Assembly (NCBI GenBank): GCA_020746875.1
Contig: JAGTJL010000035.1
Coordinates: 186,001-250,000, forward strand
From: Rhexocercosporidium sp. MPI-PUGE-AT-0058
Taxonomy: Eukaryota; Ascomycota; Leotiomycetes; Helotiales
Length of the DNA stretch: 64,000 nucleotides
Direction: 5' to 3'
Part shown: positions 11,508 through 25,079 of the stretch, piece by piece
Position numbering within the stretch: the stretch's first letter is position 1
Layout: each line of letters begins with the position of its first letter
Made by a program: the position numbers and the translations under genes
The notes under the pieces: model-generated
What the model was told of the DNA's origin: nothing
The model's database searches: none
The model's input: the letters and a program-made list of their open reading frames with translations, nothing else

Positions 11508-12858
11508 GAGCAACGTCATTTAGTCGCCCCTCAATTCCGTTGCACGCGGCGCTGTAGGCTTCTGGAGGTAAAAGCGCCATACCCCTCTCCCTCCTTCTAA
11601 TTTTCCCCTACTGTACTCAAACATTAAGGTTTTTTCACCAAGGATGGGGCTGGGGTGTTCTATTGCAAATTTGGTTGTTTGCATGGGTTATTGCTGGGGT
11701 CCACGAGGCTAGACAGGCAGTGTAAACTTTGTCCCGCCGCGGTATCACTTGAACATGTTGAACCGATGGGAACTTTTATCTGAAGTTCCCACGGAATCAA
11801 TTATTCCGTGTCGTGCTGCAAAAGACGTTGATATCGCGCTAAGATCAGAGACAAGAAAGGTTTGAAAATTAGGAAGGAATGATGAATGGTATGAAAGTTT
11901 AATGCTAGTAGATCTAGTATTGCAAACCTTCAATATGTTTCCAACAGACATCTCAATAAATCAAATGAAACGACTTGCGACTCAAATTAGGAACAAGTAT
12001 GTCATAGCTCTTGTGTTTTTCGTAAGCTGATATTCGAATTCCCAAGAAGTTATTAGCGAACTATAGCAGTAACACAAACCGAAGGCTGCAAACATTTCTC
12101 GAAATGTGCCATCCCACTGTCCTGCTGTGACATGTTATGGTCAAGTGAGCAAAAGATGATCATCTTGTGTACAGTACCTAATATCATCCGTGAAGAGATA
12201 GGTACGCATCATTTAGAAGCCCAGGGTTTTCCACCATCATCGAAATTCATACTTTCATATATCTCTTGCGTGGTGGTGTTCTGCAGAAGGAAAGATTGGT
12301 TCTCGCACGTAGTGGAAAGGTCGGGGGGTCAACTTCTCGCTTATGACTTCTGTCTTGGCGTTCCGAGGTCAATAATGGTCTAAACCTGGCAAGGCTGTTA
12401 ATTCCGTTAGAGAGGTAGAGCTAGTGACGACTGGCAGGATGCGCAAGCAAGAGATTAAAGCTAAGGGTGTGTAGTTGCGTAAGGAAGGGCAATTCAATCT
12501 AAACATAACTCGGCTTGGATTGCCGTTGGACAACCGCAGAACAGTCTTCAAAATGTGGCAGCGCTCGATGATGTGTATGTAGTAGATGTGTGTACAGTAT
12601 ATTTTACAGCTGATCATAGACTTCATTATGTTAAAGATCATAGAAGTAGTAAGCACGTATATTGTGCACAAATCAGGCTTGTTAATTTCCATTGCGATCT
12701 AGCAGCAGACCTTATAGCTAAGTCTAGCCACTTCTCGATATAACCCCATCAGCATTTTATCACCGGAAGCACTTGCAGAAGGTGTTACCAATTCGACGCT
12801 ATGGTCAGCTATGACACTTCCCACGGTCATCAATGCTGTATGACTCAACTAGGAGTCC
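11508..12858. other. Intergenic region, no supported gene
   Basis: Frames of 60-110 codons occur on both strands without motifs, signal peptides or consistent splice patterns. I see nothing I can name. Confidence 0.35.
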
Positions 12859-13604
12859 CTAACATTTATCCTTGTAGACATTCACATTCCAATTGTTGAT
12901 ATCCCAAGCCTGTCCTTCACAGGTACTGTCATAGAATCCATCTATGAAGGAGCACTTGTTACGAAGTGCCTGAGCGTAGTTGGCAATGACTGAACAGTCG
13001 GGGCCGAGCTTGATGCCGTTCTGAAGAAATTTTAGCCCAAGTCTTGATCTACTTAGCGACTGAAAAACTCACGTTGTTGCAGGTATAGATGGCAGCGTTG
13101 TAGGAGCGTGAGACACGACCGCAGCTGTGTGGATTGAGCCAGCAGGTTAGATGAAGATCACGGAGGTATTTGATGCCCTGGCCAATAACGACCCCCTCCG
13201 CACGCTGCCAATTTTAGCCTTGGCTGGGATGCAGTTGATATCAGTCATCCAACGCTGGGGTATGGTTATCTTTCCTTTCTAAGACTTTTTTCTTCTAGCT
13301 TGCTCACCTTATCGTATGATTTATCGTCAGGTCGGGCTGAAATAGATGCAACAGATTGCGTAAAACCAGGATGCTCGGCTTCAAGTTGAGGGAAAACCTC
13401 CTCAATAGTGCCAGTGTGGTTAACTCTGATACCGTGGATGGTTCCAGTAATAAGGAGAGGAGAAAGAGCTTAGCCTGCAGGAATCTGACCACGTTGTAGA
13501 AGGTGAGTCTCTGGAGATGGGAGAGCCATGGCGACTTGGGTGGCAAGGAGGTAGATGGTAGACGCAAGCAACGCAAGAGTGTTGGCGAAGGTAATGAGCT
13601 TCAT
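12859..13604 (-). pseudogene. Small secreted cysteine-containing protein gene, apparently frameshifted
   Basis: A signal peptide (MKLITFANTLALLASTIYLL) begins at 13604. The same frame meets TAA at 13472-13470 and then continues as coding-like sequence (NHTGTIEEVFPQLEAEHPG). The TAA may be spliced out: a 69-bp intron with a weak GTGGTC donor fits. A second intron follows KSYDK. The next exon begins INCIPAKAKIGS and then needs a change of frame near 13200 to continue as IGQGIKYLRDLHLTCWLN and CGRVSRSYNAAIYTCNN. A clean GTGAGT/CAG intron leads to the last exon, which ends ...NVYKDKC at 12859. The layout resembles a family of small secreted ascomycete proteins with a CGRVSCSYNSAI-like core; here the core Cys is Arg. 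It is probably a decayed effector-like gene, or one hit by a sequence error. Confidence 0.55.
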
Positions 13605-13720
13605 TTTGACTTTGTATGAAGAGAAGTTAGAATTGAAGAAGTGATTATGGGAGTGTAGATTTGTGTTGTGATTTGCTTGTTGTTGAGAAGGGAAGTGATG
13701 GAACTGGTTGAGAAGTGGGT

Positions 13721-13728
13721 TATTTATA
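13721..13728 (-). promoter_or_regulatory. TATA-like box of the small secreted protein gene
   Basis: TATAAATA on the minus strand, about 117 bases before the ATG at 13604. Its position suits a TATA box with a leader of about 90 bases. Confidence 0.45.
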
Positions 13729-15706
13729 GACGAGAACTTCCTACCTGAGGTGAAAAATATTTGCTTCACCTGTTCTTGATATTAGATGACGTTATGAGTG
13801 ATGTCTCCCTTACAACCTATGATATTCTTGCTTCTCTGGGTGGTATTTCGAATTCATCCGCTCCGAGTCGTCAGAGAGTGAGTAGATATTCATGTTTACA
13901 CCTGGTCAAGGGCCCTCAATAAAACACTCTGCTGCCTCTCCACAAAGACAGATCTTACTGTGAGGCATGACTTTCAATAGAGACAGAAATCTAAGAAGAA
14001 TGAGTAAGACAAATAAGAGCTCCATGTATGAAGCTTCGGCGAGTCATGATGCCCAGAAGGTCGCCATACCGTCAACCAACAACCTCACAAGTTCCATCCA
14101 CACTTGCTACCCGACAGATAAGTATACTCTATCATCAGAGTACAACGACTACTAGCAAGACACCTAGTTTTTCATGTGTCGCGTCTCATAATCCTTATCT
14201 AAATGAAGGTAGAAGACACCAAATCTCCACGACCCAGGTTACCTGCTTCTAGTCACTAAATCCATTGATAGAAAAATTAACAGAATGAGACAGAACAACA
14301 TGACTGCCATCATCGTAAAATTATATAAGATTCTGATAGGAGTAGCTCTTAGGTGGACGGTTATTGGCTCTTTCGCAATAGCGTGACGTAAAGTCTTCCG
14401 AATAGCAAAGGCAAAAGCGTTTTGCCATTCTACGACCCTGAGAGTTTTTCCACTACGTCATGTAAGAAGCACAGATGGCGAAGGCTCGGATCTGGGAGCT
14501 CGAGAATCTTGTTCAGTAATACCTGGATGTGGTGAAATTCATGCAGCAATATACCGTTTTTACTTCACGTTGTCTTCCAATAAAACCCTAGAGGACAACA
14601 GCTTACGAGCTCACAGTGGCTTTGCAAGAATCGGCCTAACAGTCAGAACATTATACGCTTGCTTTCTATATTAACTACCAGTTGTTTTCATTTTGAGAGT
14701 TAGAATTTTGTCTCTGGAAATTAATCGACCTCACCAATCCTCAACTCTCTTTCACACCTCCCTCCAAGCTTCTATTTGATTCACTGCTCCGAAACTCTCT
14801 CACCCTCTTCCAATCAACTTCCTCTCCGCCTAGGGAGATAGCTAAAGACCAAACAGCCTGTATTCCTCAAGGTAGATGAGTCGAGACACCTTTACGGCAG
14901 CATCAAGCTTATGTACAAAGTTGTGATCCGCCGTAGGGACACCTTCAATGTTTCCTCTTGCATCGATAGATACAACAACCTTTGGGGACATTTATATTTT
15001 CAGAAATGTAAAACCATTTACACCTCCCCCACTGCTCTGGCTATCAATATCTCACTCACTGTCATAACAGCCACCCTCTCATCTTTCCACAAAACATTCC
15101 GCGGGAAAAAACTGGAAGATTTTCTATCCCTTGGACGTGATAGATGAATTCCAGTGTTAATGCATGCCCCAAGTCACAAACGTTGAGGGAAAAAGAAACT
15201 CTCAAACTTAACAACTTAGCACGTATTCCACAGGAAGATGGAAGCCTCTACTTGCTTCACCACCATGGGTCATCCACTAGGTAGATCAGAAAACCTTGAT
15301 CATCTCTGAGTAGTTGATCGGCGGAGGATATATAGCTGTAAGGACACCAAGAAATGCTTTCCTGTCGCTCAGCAATGTTTAATATTTATGAAGGTCGATG
15401 GTGAAGTTCATTATTCCACCATGAATATCACTATAATATCAGACGACAATTGAGCTCACCAAAGTCCATTTCCGTCTTTGGACCTGAGCAGTCGCTGCTC
15501 TAACCTGAGCTGAGCCCTGAGTCCTGAGCACACTAATGAGTCAACTGAATTATGCTCAGGGATCCTCTTTTGGTCACATCGCGAATCGGTTATAGTTTCC
15601 AAATTGTCTAAATATAAATAGTACTGATGTCTGTTAATTTGGAACATAGCCAGCTTTGTAAACCTATTTAGATATCGTGATGACGTTGAGTAGGCGATGC
15701 CTAACT
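13729..15706. other. Gene-poor region before the transposon stack
   Basis: No gene is supported. Short frames near 13970-14250, 14911-15147 and 15456-15647 lack motifs. Composition is still that of ordinary host intergenic DNA and changes sharply at 15709. Confidence 0.35.
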
Positions 15707-16655
15707 TACAGTCACCTGACAGAAGTTTACGTACGCACGGCTATAAATCGCGTCGCGACGCGTCTTCCAAACCTAACCTCTTATTTATTTAATAATAAAA
15801 TAGCCGCATTACGTACTCCCCTTGCTTCTATATCTGGGAATACTCGACGTGAGCATAATATCTCCCCTTATACTAGAGCTCAGCTAGTAAGGGCGCGCCG
15901 TATAAGCCACTTACTCAACGATATCGCCCTTTCGTTTTTATTCTCAAAATCCACGGTTTAAAGCGTAATTTCAATCGGTCGTTCTATTATAAAAAGGAAG
16001 GATTTATCTCGTTTTAATACGCTAAAGACTTATTCAGACTTTAATTATCGAAATATCCTTTAATTTATACGATCCAAATTTAAGGCAACTTACTTTATTA
16101 TATGCAAGCACTTCGGCAAGTAAATCAACTCTCGAACTATTTCTCGCTTTTTACGGAATTATAGAATTATTAATTAAAGAGCTAAGAGGAGACTGTTTTT
16201 ATTAAATGCTATAATTGCTAAACGACTTATTTAGTACTTCGCATATCGAAGTTAGATTATTAAGAAGTAAGATTTAATTATATAAAGTGATAAGTATTCT
16301 GTTAAGCGAGAGCGAAGTAAAAATCAAGAATAATGCTTTCAGACCCCCGAGTAAAAATAAAATCGAGAGATAATTTAGACTTATAAGTCTTTAAGGGATT
16401 TATTACTAGTAATTATAATTCAAGGAGCCTTTTAAGATATTAGGAAATCGAATCTATATATTCTTAATCGAGATTTTGAGTCAAAGAAATATAAGTACTT
16501 AGTAAACTCTTACCTTAAAGTACTTAAGGTATAAGTCGCTCTCGATTTTGAAATGCTCGGCGATCTAAGGTATATTTTTATATAAGATAACGCCCTTATT
16601 TATACTGGCTATTAAGTTCGAGATTAGTTTATCGAACATGGAATTATAGTTATAA

Positions 16656-16932
16656 TGTAAAAGGGAAAACACTAAGCACACAATAAGAGGGTAGTAAAGC
16701 AAGTGCCGGAAAGTAAACGTAGGAAATACTCATTTGACGAATACTAGAGATATCATATATCTAAGGAGTATAATTTGTTAAGGGAGGGGAGAGGTATAAT
16801 TTAAATAAGAAGGAAAAGTTGTAATAGTAAAACTTATTGTTATCCTTAAAAGATGTTACCTTAGAGGCTATCTTAAATACAGCAAGAGGCAGCTCAATCA
16901 CGTGACAAATGGACTTCTGAGGTCAACCCTAC
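16656..16932 (+). repeat. 277-bp solo-LTR-like repeat, copy 1
   Basis: It interrupts the Tc1/mariner transposase between the DNA.IHT region and SPDLNPIE. A 5-bp direct repeat TATAA flanks it (16651-16655 and 16933-16937), so removing it restores the reading order. A second copy of exactly the same length lies at 59068-59344 and differs mainly by transitions. It starts TGT and has no coding capacity. A 5-bp duplication and TG start suggest a solo LTR, although the 3' end (CCCTAC) is not the canonical CA. Confidence 0.75.
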
Positions 16933-17020
16933 TATAATAGATTAGCTCTCGTACTCCCCGGATTTAAACCCGATCGAGTATATTTAATAAATACTTAAAA
17001 ACCTATTTAAAGAGTATTAT

Positions 17021-17236
17021 TGTAAAGTGGCGATTCTAGCCGGGAAATAATGCCTAAGGCGTTATTTAAGGAACTAAGTATATAACCTTTAAAAGTTCGT
17101 ATAAAAGGCCTTTCCCTTATATAAAATTAAAAGAATTAAATACTTTTTTACTTTAAATCTTAACCTCTTAAAGTTACTAGACTCCTTGCCTAATACTTTG
17201 CGCCGTACTACGTTCTTTATTTATTATAGCTTTCAT
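17021..17236 (+). repeat. 5' LTR of the Gypsy element (216 bp)
   Basis: It starts TGTAAAGTGGCGATTCTAGC and matches the copy at 29185-29400 end to end. All differences I see are transitions (for example CTAGCCGGG versus TTAATTAAG), the mark of RIP after insertion. No tRNA primer-binding site could be named just after it. Confidence 0.85.
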
Positions 17237-18089
17237 ATTAATAACTTACGTAAGAAGAAAATCGTACGAATTCGTCTTTATACGACTTACACAAAAACAT
17301 CTCGATTCGTAATTAAGACTATTTATTAAAACTAGAAATCTATAATTTTCTGCTTCTTAAATTAAGCACCTCCTTTTTCCTTTAAAAAGACTCGATAATT
17401 AACGATAATACGAAAATTAAACTTAAATTAAAATAATTCATTTTAATAACCCGTTAATAAAGCTTAAACGGCCAAACCTAATTCTTTAAAAAGACGCCGG
17501 AAATTATAAACTATAAATAGAAGAATTAAAAAAAACATTATTAACCTTATATTTTAAATTAAAGCGTCTCTTAATAGTTCGAAATACAAAAAGTAAACTT
17601 TAACTTAAACTGAAATCGTTAAGAAATCCGAACTCTTAATTTTAAGGTTCTTATTAATATTAATTTTAATTTATAATACCTTATTAAAATAAACTAAACA
17701 TACGTTAATTAAAATTAACTAAAAGATTAATAAATTTATTAAACCGAGATTAATAAGCCGGGATTAAAAGTCAATAAAAAATAAAAACCTATAAATATCG
17801 TTAATATTTAATAATAAAAATAACTAATATATATTTTTATTATTTACGGAATTTCCTAAATTCTTAAACTCCAATAGAATCGAATTAAATATTAAAGTAA
17901 AGCCGGAAACCTTTTAAACTCGATTACCTTTATCCTCCTTAGACTTATTAAATACTTTAATTAATAGTTTTATAAAACCCTTAAACTTAAGTCTCGAAAA
18001 CTCAGAAATTATATTAAGAACTAAAGGGAACTTACAGAATATAACTACTAATAATATTAATTACTTCCTTTAAGGGATTATGTCCTTCC

Positions 18090-20100
18090 CCGAGTCAATA
18101 AGCATGCCTCTTTTTTCGAGAGCAAATATCTCGGATTTTCTGGAGCAATACGTAGAAATTAATATAAATTACGGAGTATTAAAAAGTAATTAAGTTATTT
18201 ATTTGCTTTAATATTATAATAACTTTTAACAGGACATTATTAAAACTCTCCTAAAATAAAAGAATAAAAAAGAATAAAAAACACTAATAAAAGCATTAAA
18301 GTCGGAATTTAAAGAGTATAATTAATAATAAATCCAAAAGTTTATGAACTTTTTTTAAAAATTTATTATAATTTAACGTATTACTGCAAATCTCAAAGGC
18401 TATTACCGACTTTATTCTTAAGTCTTAAAGGCTTTTATATACCGGAAAATCCTTAATAAAGTCGACTAAAGTAGACTCTTCCTCTTAAGATTACCGGCTT
18501 TCTTTTAAAATAAAATTATTAAATAACTTAAAATTAATAACTTTAAATTAAAATCTTATAAAAAAAAGTATTTTAAATTCATAAAATATATTCTTAAGAT
18601 AATTAAAAGTAAGTAAATAATAAAAGCTCTTTAATAAAAAAAACAATTAATAACGTCGTATATAAAAGAAATTCAAGACTTAATAAAAGAATATACTTAA
18701 CTTTTAATAGTTACTAAAGTAATAAAAAAGGCACTTATTACGCTGCCTTTCTTAAAAAAAGCTAAAGTAAATATTAATAAAATAAAAGCTTTAATTATAA
18801 AAATAACCGACTTAAAAATAAACTTTATTTATTTTAAATTAAACTAACTTTTAAATATAAAGCCTCACGTTTTAGAGTTTAGTCTTCAGAGTCGGATCTT
18901 ACTTTAATATACCTAGTATAAATTCACTAGTCCCGGGTACTCTTAGCAGGATAGCAGAAGCGAAACAGTAGATTTAGGCGGAAGCGTTAATATTAATATA
19001 ATAAAGTATAAAAATAAAATATATAAAATATATAACTTTTATAATAATTAATTTAATAGCTTATTATATAAGTTTAGAGATTAATGTCTCTTTTTTTATT
19101 ACTTTATTAATAATAACGTCTACTATATTAATAAGTATAAGAAAATTTATATTAAACCGTATTAAGAAAATACTTAATTAGTTTAAAAAAAGTCAAAATA
19201 ATCTTAAGTTATAGTAATTTAATAAAAAATTAATAATATAAAATATAATAAGAACTTAAAGATATATAAATCTAACCGCTTAATTTATATTATCGAAAAA
19301 TAACCGAAAGAGGTGGATTCGGCCTTAGAAAATCAATTAAGTAATTTTCTTAACGTAAATATTATATAAAAGGAAAGGTAAGTTAGTCTTAAAGGCCTCT
19401 TAATATTAATTAATGCGATTAAAACTAAAAAGAAACTAATAAGTATAAGGAAACCACGCTTTATATTTTTAATAAAAAAACGGAATTATAAAATACTTTT
19501 AAATAAAATAAATAAGGAATTAAAAAGAATTAGCGAAATTAATAAAGATAATAAAATAAAAGACAATTTTATTAACTTTAAAGTTAAAATTATAATTAAA
19601 CGCTTAATTAAAAGAAAAAAGTCAGCCGGAGTTTTAAGAAAGGAAAAATAAATAAATTAATATATTTTAATCGTAGCTCAAAAGTAAGTAATAAAGAATA
19701 TAATAAATTAAAACTTAAACCTTAAGTTAAGAGACTTATACGAATTATAGTCGCGCTAAAATCGGATAATAAACCGCTAAATCCTAATCGTCTTTACTAA
19801 AGGAGGATATAAAGTCGAAATTATATTTATAAATGGCGAAAAAGCGTCTTAATTAAACTCAGGATTAAATAAGCCTTTTATTAAGATAATTAATTTCACA
19901 AAATTACTTAAAAAATCCCTTAAAAAAGGAAAGGTTTTAATTAATGTAATTACTAAATAAACTAAAATTATTTATAATTGCCTAAAAATGGCTATATAAA
20001 TACCGAAATTATAAGTCACAATAATAAAACGAATCAAAAGTAAGACTATAATTAATTATAAAGTAGAAGTTAATGTAATAAATCAAGTTATAACGGAGGA
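18090..20100 (+). pseudogene. Degraded gag region of the Gypsy element
   Basis: Readable stretches (ANISDFLEQYVEI, then NYGVLKSN and CKSQR) resemble retrotransposon capsid domains. The rest up to the protease is too mutated to divide. The strings of Lys and Asn codons probably derive from Glu and Asp codons through G-to-A change. Confidence 0.55.
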
Positions 20101-23100
20101 AATAAAACTCTTAATTTTAAATTATAAAGCTTTAACGTTTATTATTATTATTGAAAATAAATTCATATTTATAAGTTATATTTAAAATGTAATAATAAAT
20201 ATTAAAGAAATTAAAAACCACACTAATTTTATAATTATTAATGACGTAAGCTACGACATTTTATTAAGTATGCCATTTATTTTAAAAAATCGTATGAGTT
20301 TCGATTACCTTAAAAATAAAATTATATAAGTAACCTTTTTAAATATAAAGAAAACAACGACTAAAAGAGTTATAATTATTAAGGACAAAGCGGAGTACGA
20401 AAACGAAACGGAAAACGTTTAATTAATATACGCATTAAAGAGAATACTAGTTTTTAAGAGAGTTTAAATAGTTTAGATTTAAGGGATTTCATTAATAATC
20501 TAGGATTATTAATTAAAAGTGGGATTTTAAGAGATTTTATAAGCGTTTTAAATCTTCGGTTATTATTAAAAGAGGTAAAGACAAAGGGAAAAGAATATAA
20601 AACTTTTAATTCCGAATTAAGAGTTAAACACTAATTAAAACTAAAGATTTTCATATTTTAATTAAATAAAAATAAAGAAGACTTCTTCTTTATATTCGAC
20701 AGTCACTTACTTAAAGCCCTACCGTTAAAGTTAATAAAAATCAATATATTATATAAAAGGAAAGCTAATAAAATAAAGTTAGTTAATTTAGAGAAAACAA
20801 ATGAGAATATACTTAAAGGAATTAATAATTAATTCGAAGAAGACGAAAAAGTAAGGCTACCCTACTCGAGAGGTAAATTTAATAACTTTATTATTAAAAG
20901 ATTCTTTAAGTTAATAATAAAAAACAAATTAATAAAAGAACGATTTAAATAACTAATTATTAAAAGACAAATCTTAAAATAAAAACAAAAACTCCTTTAT
21001 AAAACGCTTTTAAATCGGGAAGTAACATTAGCTTTCGACTAGACTTACTTAAAGAGAATTAAAGAAGAAGTTTTACCGCCTTTAAAAATTAAAATAATAT
21101 TATATAAAGCGTGATAAAAAAAGTCTTTTTTTATATTAAAAGCTTTATAAGACAAAGTTATTTCAATACTAAAAGAGAAACTAAAGTAAAAAATCCTAAA
21201 ATAATATTATAAATTATATAAAAATAAATAATTTCTCATAATTAAAAAAGAAAAAGAATTATATTAACTTATTACGGCCGTAATAAAAATAAATAAAGTT
21301 ATAATACGAAATGCGAATATTTTATTAAATATTAATTAATTCTTAACCGAATTTACTGGATTAATTATGGCATCACTAGTAAACCTCTTCTTAAAATATG
21401 ACTAATTCTTATTACACGCTCAATCGAGGGATATGACAGCGATCCATACCCTAATTAGCTTACTCTAAATAACGAGACTTCCTTAAGGAGCAATTAACTC
21501 AATCGCTTAATTTATACGGATAATTTATAAGATTCTTTTAAATTATATTCCTTATATAGCTTTACCTTATATAAATAATATAAGAGTTAAAAGTTTTATA
21601 TTATTTTATAATAATAAAAAGATATTATTAAAAATCCAGAGATTTATTATAAAATATATTTAAAACTTAAACAAGGTATTAATACGCTTCGAGAGAGTAA
21701 AGGCGATTATTAAACTAAAGTCTTAATATTACTTATTTAAATTAAAAATTATAAGATACGTTATAAATAGTAAAAGGCGGCACTTAAAGATATTGAAAAT
21801 TTCGAAAATTTATAAATAAAAGTAATGTAAAAACGTGACTAAAGTAAAGACGTTTATTAAAGTTATAATATATTATCGCCTTTAAATTAAAAACTTCTTT
21901 ATTATTACGATACTAATTTATATTATAATAAAAAAAGAAGTTAAGTTCGCTTAATTAAAATCCTAAAAAAAAGCTATATAACTCTTAAAAAATGCGTTTC
22001 TTAATATACCTGCCTTAATTAAAATTAATTACAAGCCCAAAGAAAACAAAATTATTTTAATAATAAATACTAATAAAATAAACTAAGGAGCGATTCTTTA
22101 ATAATTAAATAAAAATAAAAAAAGGCACCTTACGCGATTCGAAAGTAAACTATAAATAAAAGTTAAGAATTAATATAATACTATAAAAAAGGAGTGCTAA
22201 GGGGCTCTTAAAGTAATAAAGAAAATGCAAAGTGAGTTTTACGGGGTATATTTTATTCTTAAAACCGACGCTAAAGTTTTTATAAAATAACTTAATAATA
22301 TAACGAGCGATTTACTTAAAGCGTTATTAATAAACTAAATTACTTAAATACAATTAATAGACTTTAAGGTTAAACACATTCTTAAGAATAAAAATATAAC
22401 GGCGAATAAATTATTTAAACAAGGAAAAAAGTATCCTTCGAATATTATAAAATAATAAAAGCAAGATATTAATAAATAAATTACAATCGAATTAAAAGCA
22501 ATTATAATGTTTAAGATAATAATAAAGCGACTAATAAGCTTAAACCATAACTCTTAAGAGCGAATTCTTAATAACACTTACTTTAACGACTTAAAAGAAA
22601 TCGCCCGCTTCTTAATAAACCTTAAATGCTTAATTATAATTAAATTAAGCGATTTTAAACGCTTTAAAAACAAAGCTCTTTAATATCTTGTTTATAATTG
22701 TAATTTATATAAAAAAGCTAATAATATATATTTAATAAGGCTTGTAATAAATAATAAGGCTAAGCGGCATTAAGTCATTTCTAAGTACTATAAAGAGGGC
22801 GGATATTAAAAAGGAAAAATAATATATTATCGCTTTATTAAGTGTTTTTTTTAATAGAATTCATTTAAAGACTATAAAGCCTTTTATAAGAGCTGCGTAA
22901 ATTATTAAAAACAAAAAGTAAAAAAAGAAGAAAATCCTTTATATTTTATATAACTTATAGAAGTGTTTAAAAAAATGAGCTTAAATATCACACGAGTTTT
23001 AATTATAAATAATAAAAAGAAATGCTTTATTTTTATAAAAGAGGATTTATTAAAACAAATCGAAGGAAAAGCCTTAAGCTTAATTATAGTAAAAGAAATA

Positions 23101-23900
23101 ATAAAGTTCCTTTAAGAAGACTTTATTTGCTATTATAAATTATTTAAAAGATTAGTCATTAATAAAGGACCGGAAAATAAAGGAATTGCTTATGCTTTTA
23201 TAATTAAATATAATATTAAAAGGATTTAAATTTCGGCGTATAATTCTAAAGGCAATAGAATAACGAAAAGAGCTTATTAAGACATTTTAAATGGCCTCTT
23301 TAAAGTAATAAAAAGAGGCTTTTATTATTAAACACGAAAATTCTCGTATATTTTATTCGCTTTACGGACGTCTATTTATTAATTAATAAAAGTAATATTA
23401 TTTTTTTTATTATATAAACAAGAGCTTATATTGCCTTTTAAAAATAAATTCCCGGTCTAGAAAATGTTTAATTATAGATAAATTAAAACGAAAGGGGATC
23501 TCTTAATAATAAAATGCCGATAACTAAAATTACGTAATAAGAATATTTAAGAAATTATCTTATAAAAGAAATAATATAAAAAAGTAAGCAAAGCATTTTA
23601 AAATAAAACGAAAAATATAAAAAACATATTAATTTAAAAAGGAGATTTAATTTTAACGTACGATATGAAGCGTGTAATCGATCCTTTAATAAATAATAAA
23701 CTTAATTATTAATGATTAGGACCGTTTCGAGTGTCGAAAGTAAATAATAAAAAAGGTTATTACTTTCTTTGCGAACTTAATAGAATTCCTTTATAAAGTA
23801 CTTTTTCAATAAATTAATTAAAACGATTTTATTAACGAGATTAAACTTTATTTTCATTAAATTTAAACCCTTAAACTAGTTCTAAAGACTTAAATAAAAA
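20100..23900 (+). pseudogene. Degraded pol region (protease, RT, RNase H, integrase)
   Basis: The protease C-terminal part is near 20220-20340. The reverse transcriptase includes a block near 21360-21560 (SRDMTAIHT then ITRLP), the region before the YxDD-type catalytic motif, whose Asp codons now read Asn (PYINNIR). The connection domain reads CKNVTKVKTFIKV near 21815. RNase H is near 22060-22480 and the integrase core near 23030-23400, with FICYY, NKGPENKGI and ISAYNSKGN. The chain would have made the polyprotein that copies and integrates the element. Numerous TAA/TAG codons show it is inactive. Confidence 0.8.
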
Positions 23901-25079
23901 GTTAAATAATAGCGAATTCAAAGATTTTAAGGCCGAAATTATATTATTAGCGACTAAAGAGCGCCAAATTCTATTTTATATTTAAATTATCTTTCTTTTG
24001 CTAACGTAAGCTTAAAAAGCCGCTTATAAGACTATTTCTTTTTAATTCTTTATATATTTTTATTTTTTTAAAAATAAGTGTTTTAATAGTTTTTATAGTT
24101 TACAATTTTATTTACTTTTTTTATTTATTTTCTTTTAATTATATTACGTGTATTTTTAAGCATTTTAAACGCCTTATTATGTTTCGTCTTTTATTTTATT
24201 TTATATTTTTTTTATTTTAAAAGCTTTCTCTTTTAAACCTTAATATAAAAAGCTTAATCTTATATATTTCTTCTTTTTCTTAAGTCGTTAATTACTCTTT
24301 TTTATTAATAATTATTACTTTTTAAGCGGGGTTAAAATGTCTTTCGCTTAAGATTATTTATTTATTTTATTTAATTTAAAGTCACGTGTATTTATTTAAA
24401 AAGTAAATATTATAAAAAGTATTAGTTTTTTAATTAAAAATAAATTAATAACTTTATTATATATTATAAAAAGAAAAGTAACTCTTTAAGGCGAAAGGAT
24501 TAATAAGCTCGCTTAAGGAGTACTTAAACTAGCCTTCCTTATGTCTTACTTTTAATTCTTTATATTAATTATATTAAACTTTAAAAATCCTCGATTTAAG
24601 CTATATCCCCGTAAAAAACCTCGAAAGCCACCTTAAGTCGGGAAATCTAGTCGAATTTGACTTATAATCTTAGATTAAGAGTTAAAATTATTTATAAAAA
24701 TGTTACTTAAACTAAACTGAGTAAGAAGCCGGTTAAAGGTAACTTATAATCTTGGCTTACTAATTATAAAGCGTGTCGCTATTAACTTAACGGCTATAAT
24801 AAAAAATATATTAAATAATAAAGTTTAAAAAGTTGCCGGACTTTTATTTAAGTTTAATTTAATTAAAGGTTTAAGCGCTAAAAGCTTTAAAAAACTAATT
24901 TCGTTAATAAAGTCTAAATTTAAAGTTATTATAAAGCGAACTCGTAATCTTAAATTAAAACTTATACTTTTTATTTCTTTTAAAAGAAAAACGTTAACCT
25001 CAACTACTAAAATTAAAAAGGTTTTTAATACTCTTAAGCTAAACAAAAAACGACTCTTAATAAGTATAGGAAACAAAAG

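Noticed and set aside
24825..25076. 83-codon minus-strand frame inside the Gypsy element
   Set aside because: It is A+T-driven and hydrophobic by composition, opposite to the element's coding strand; no support.
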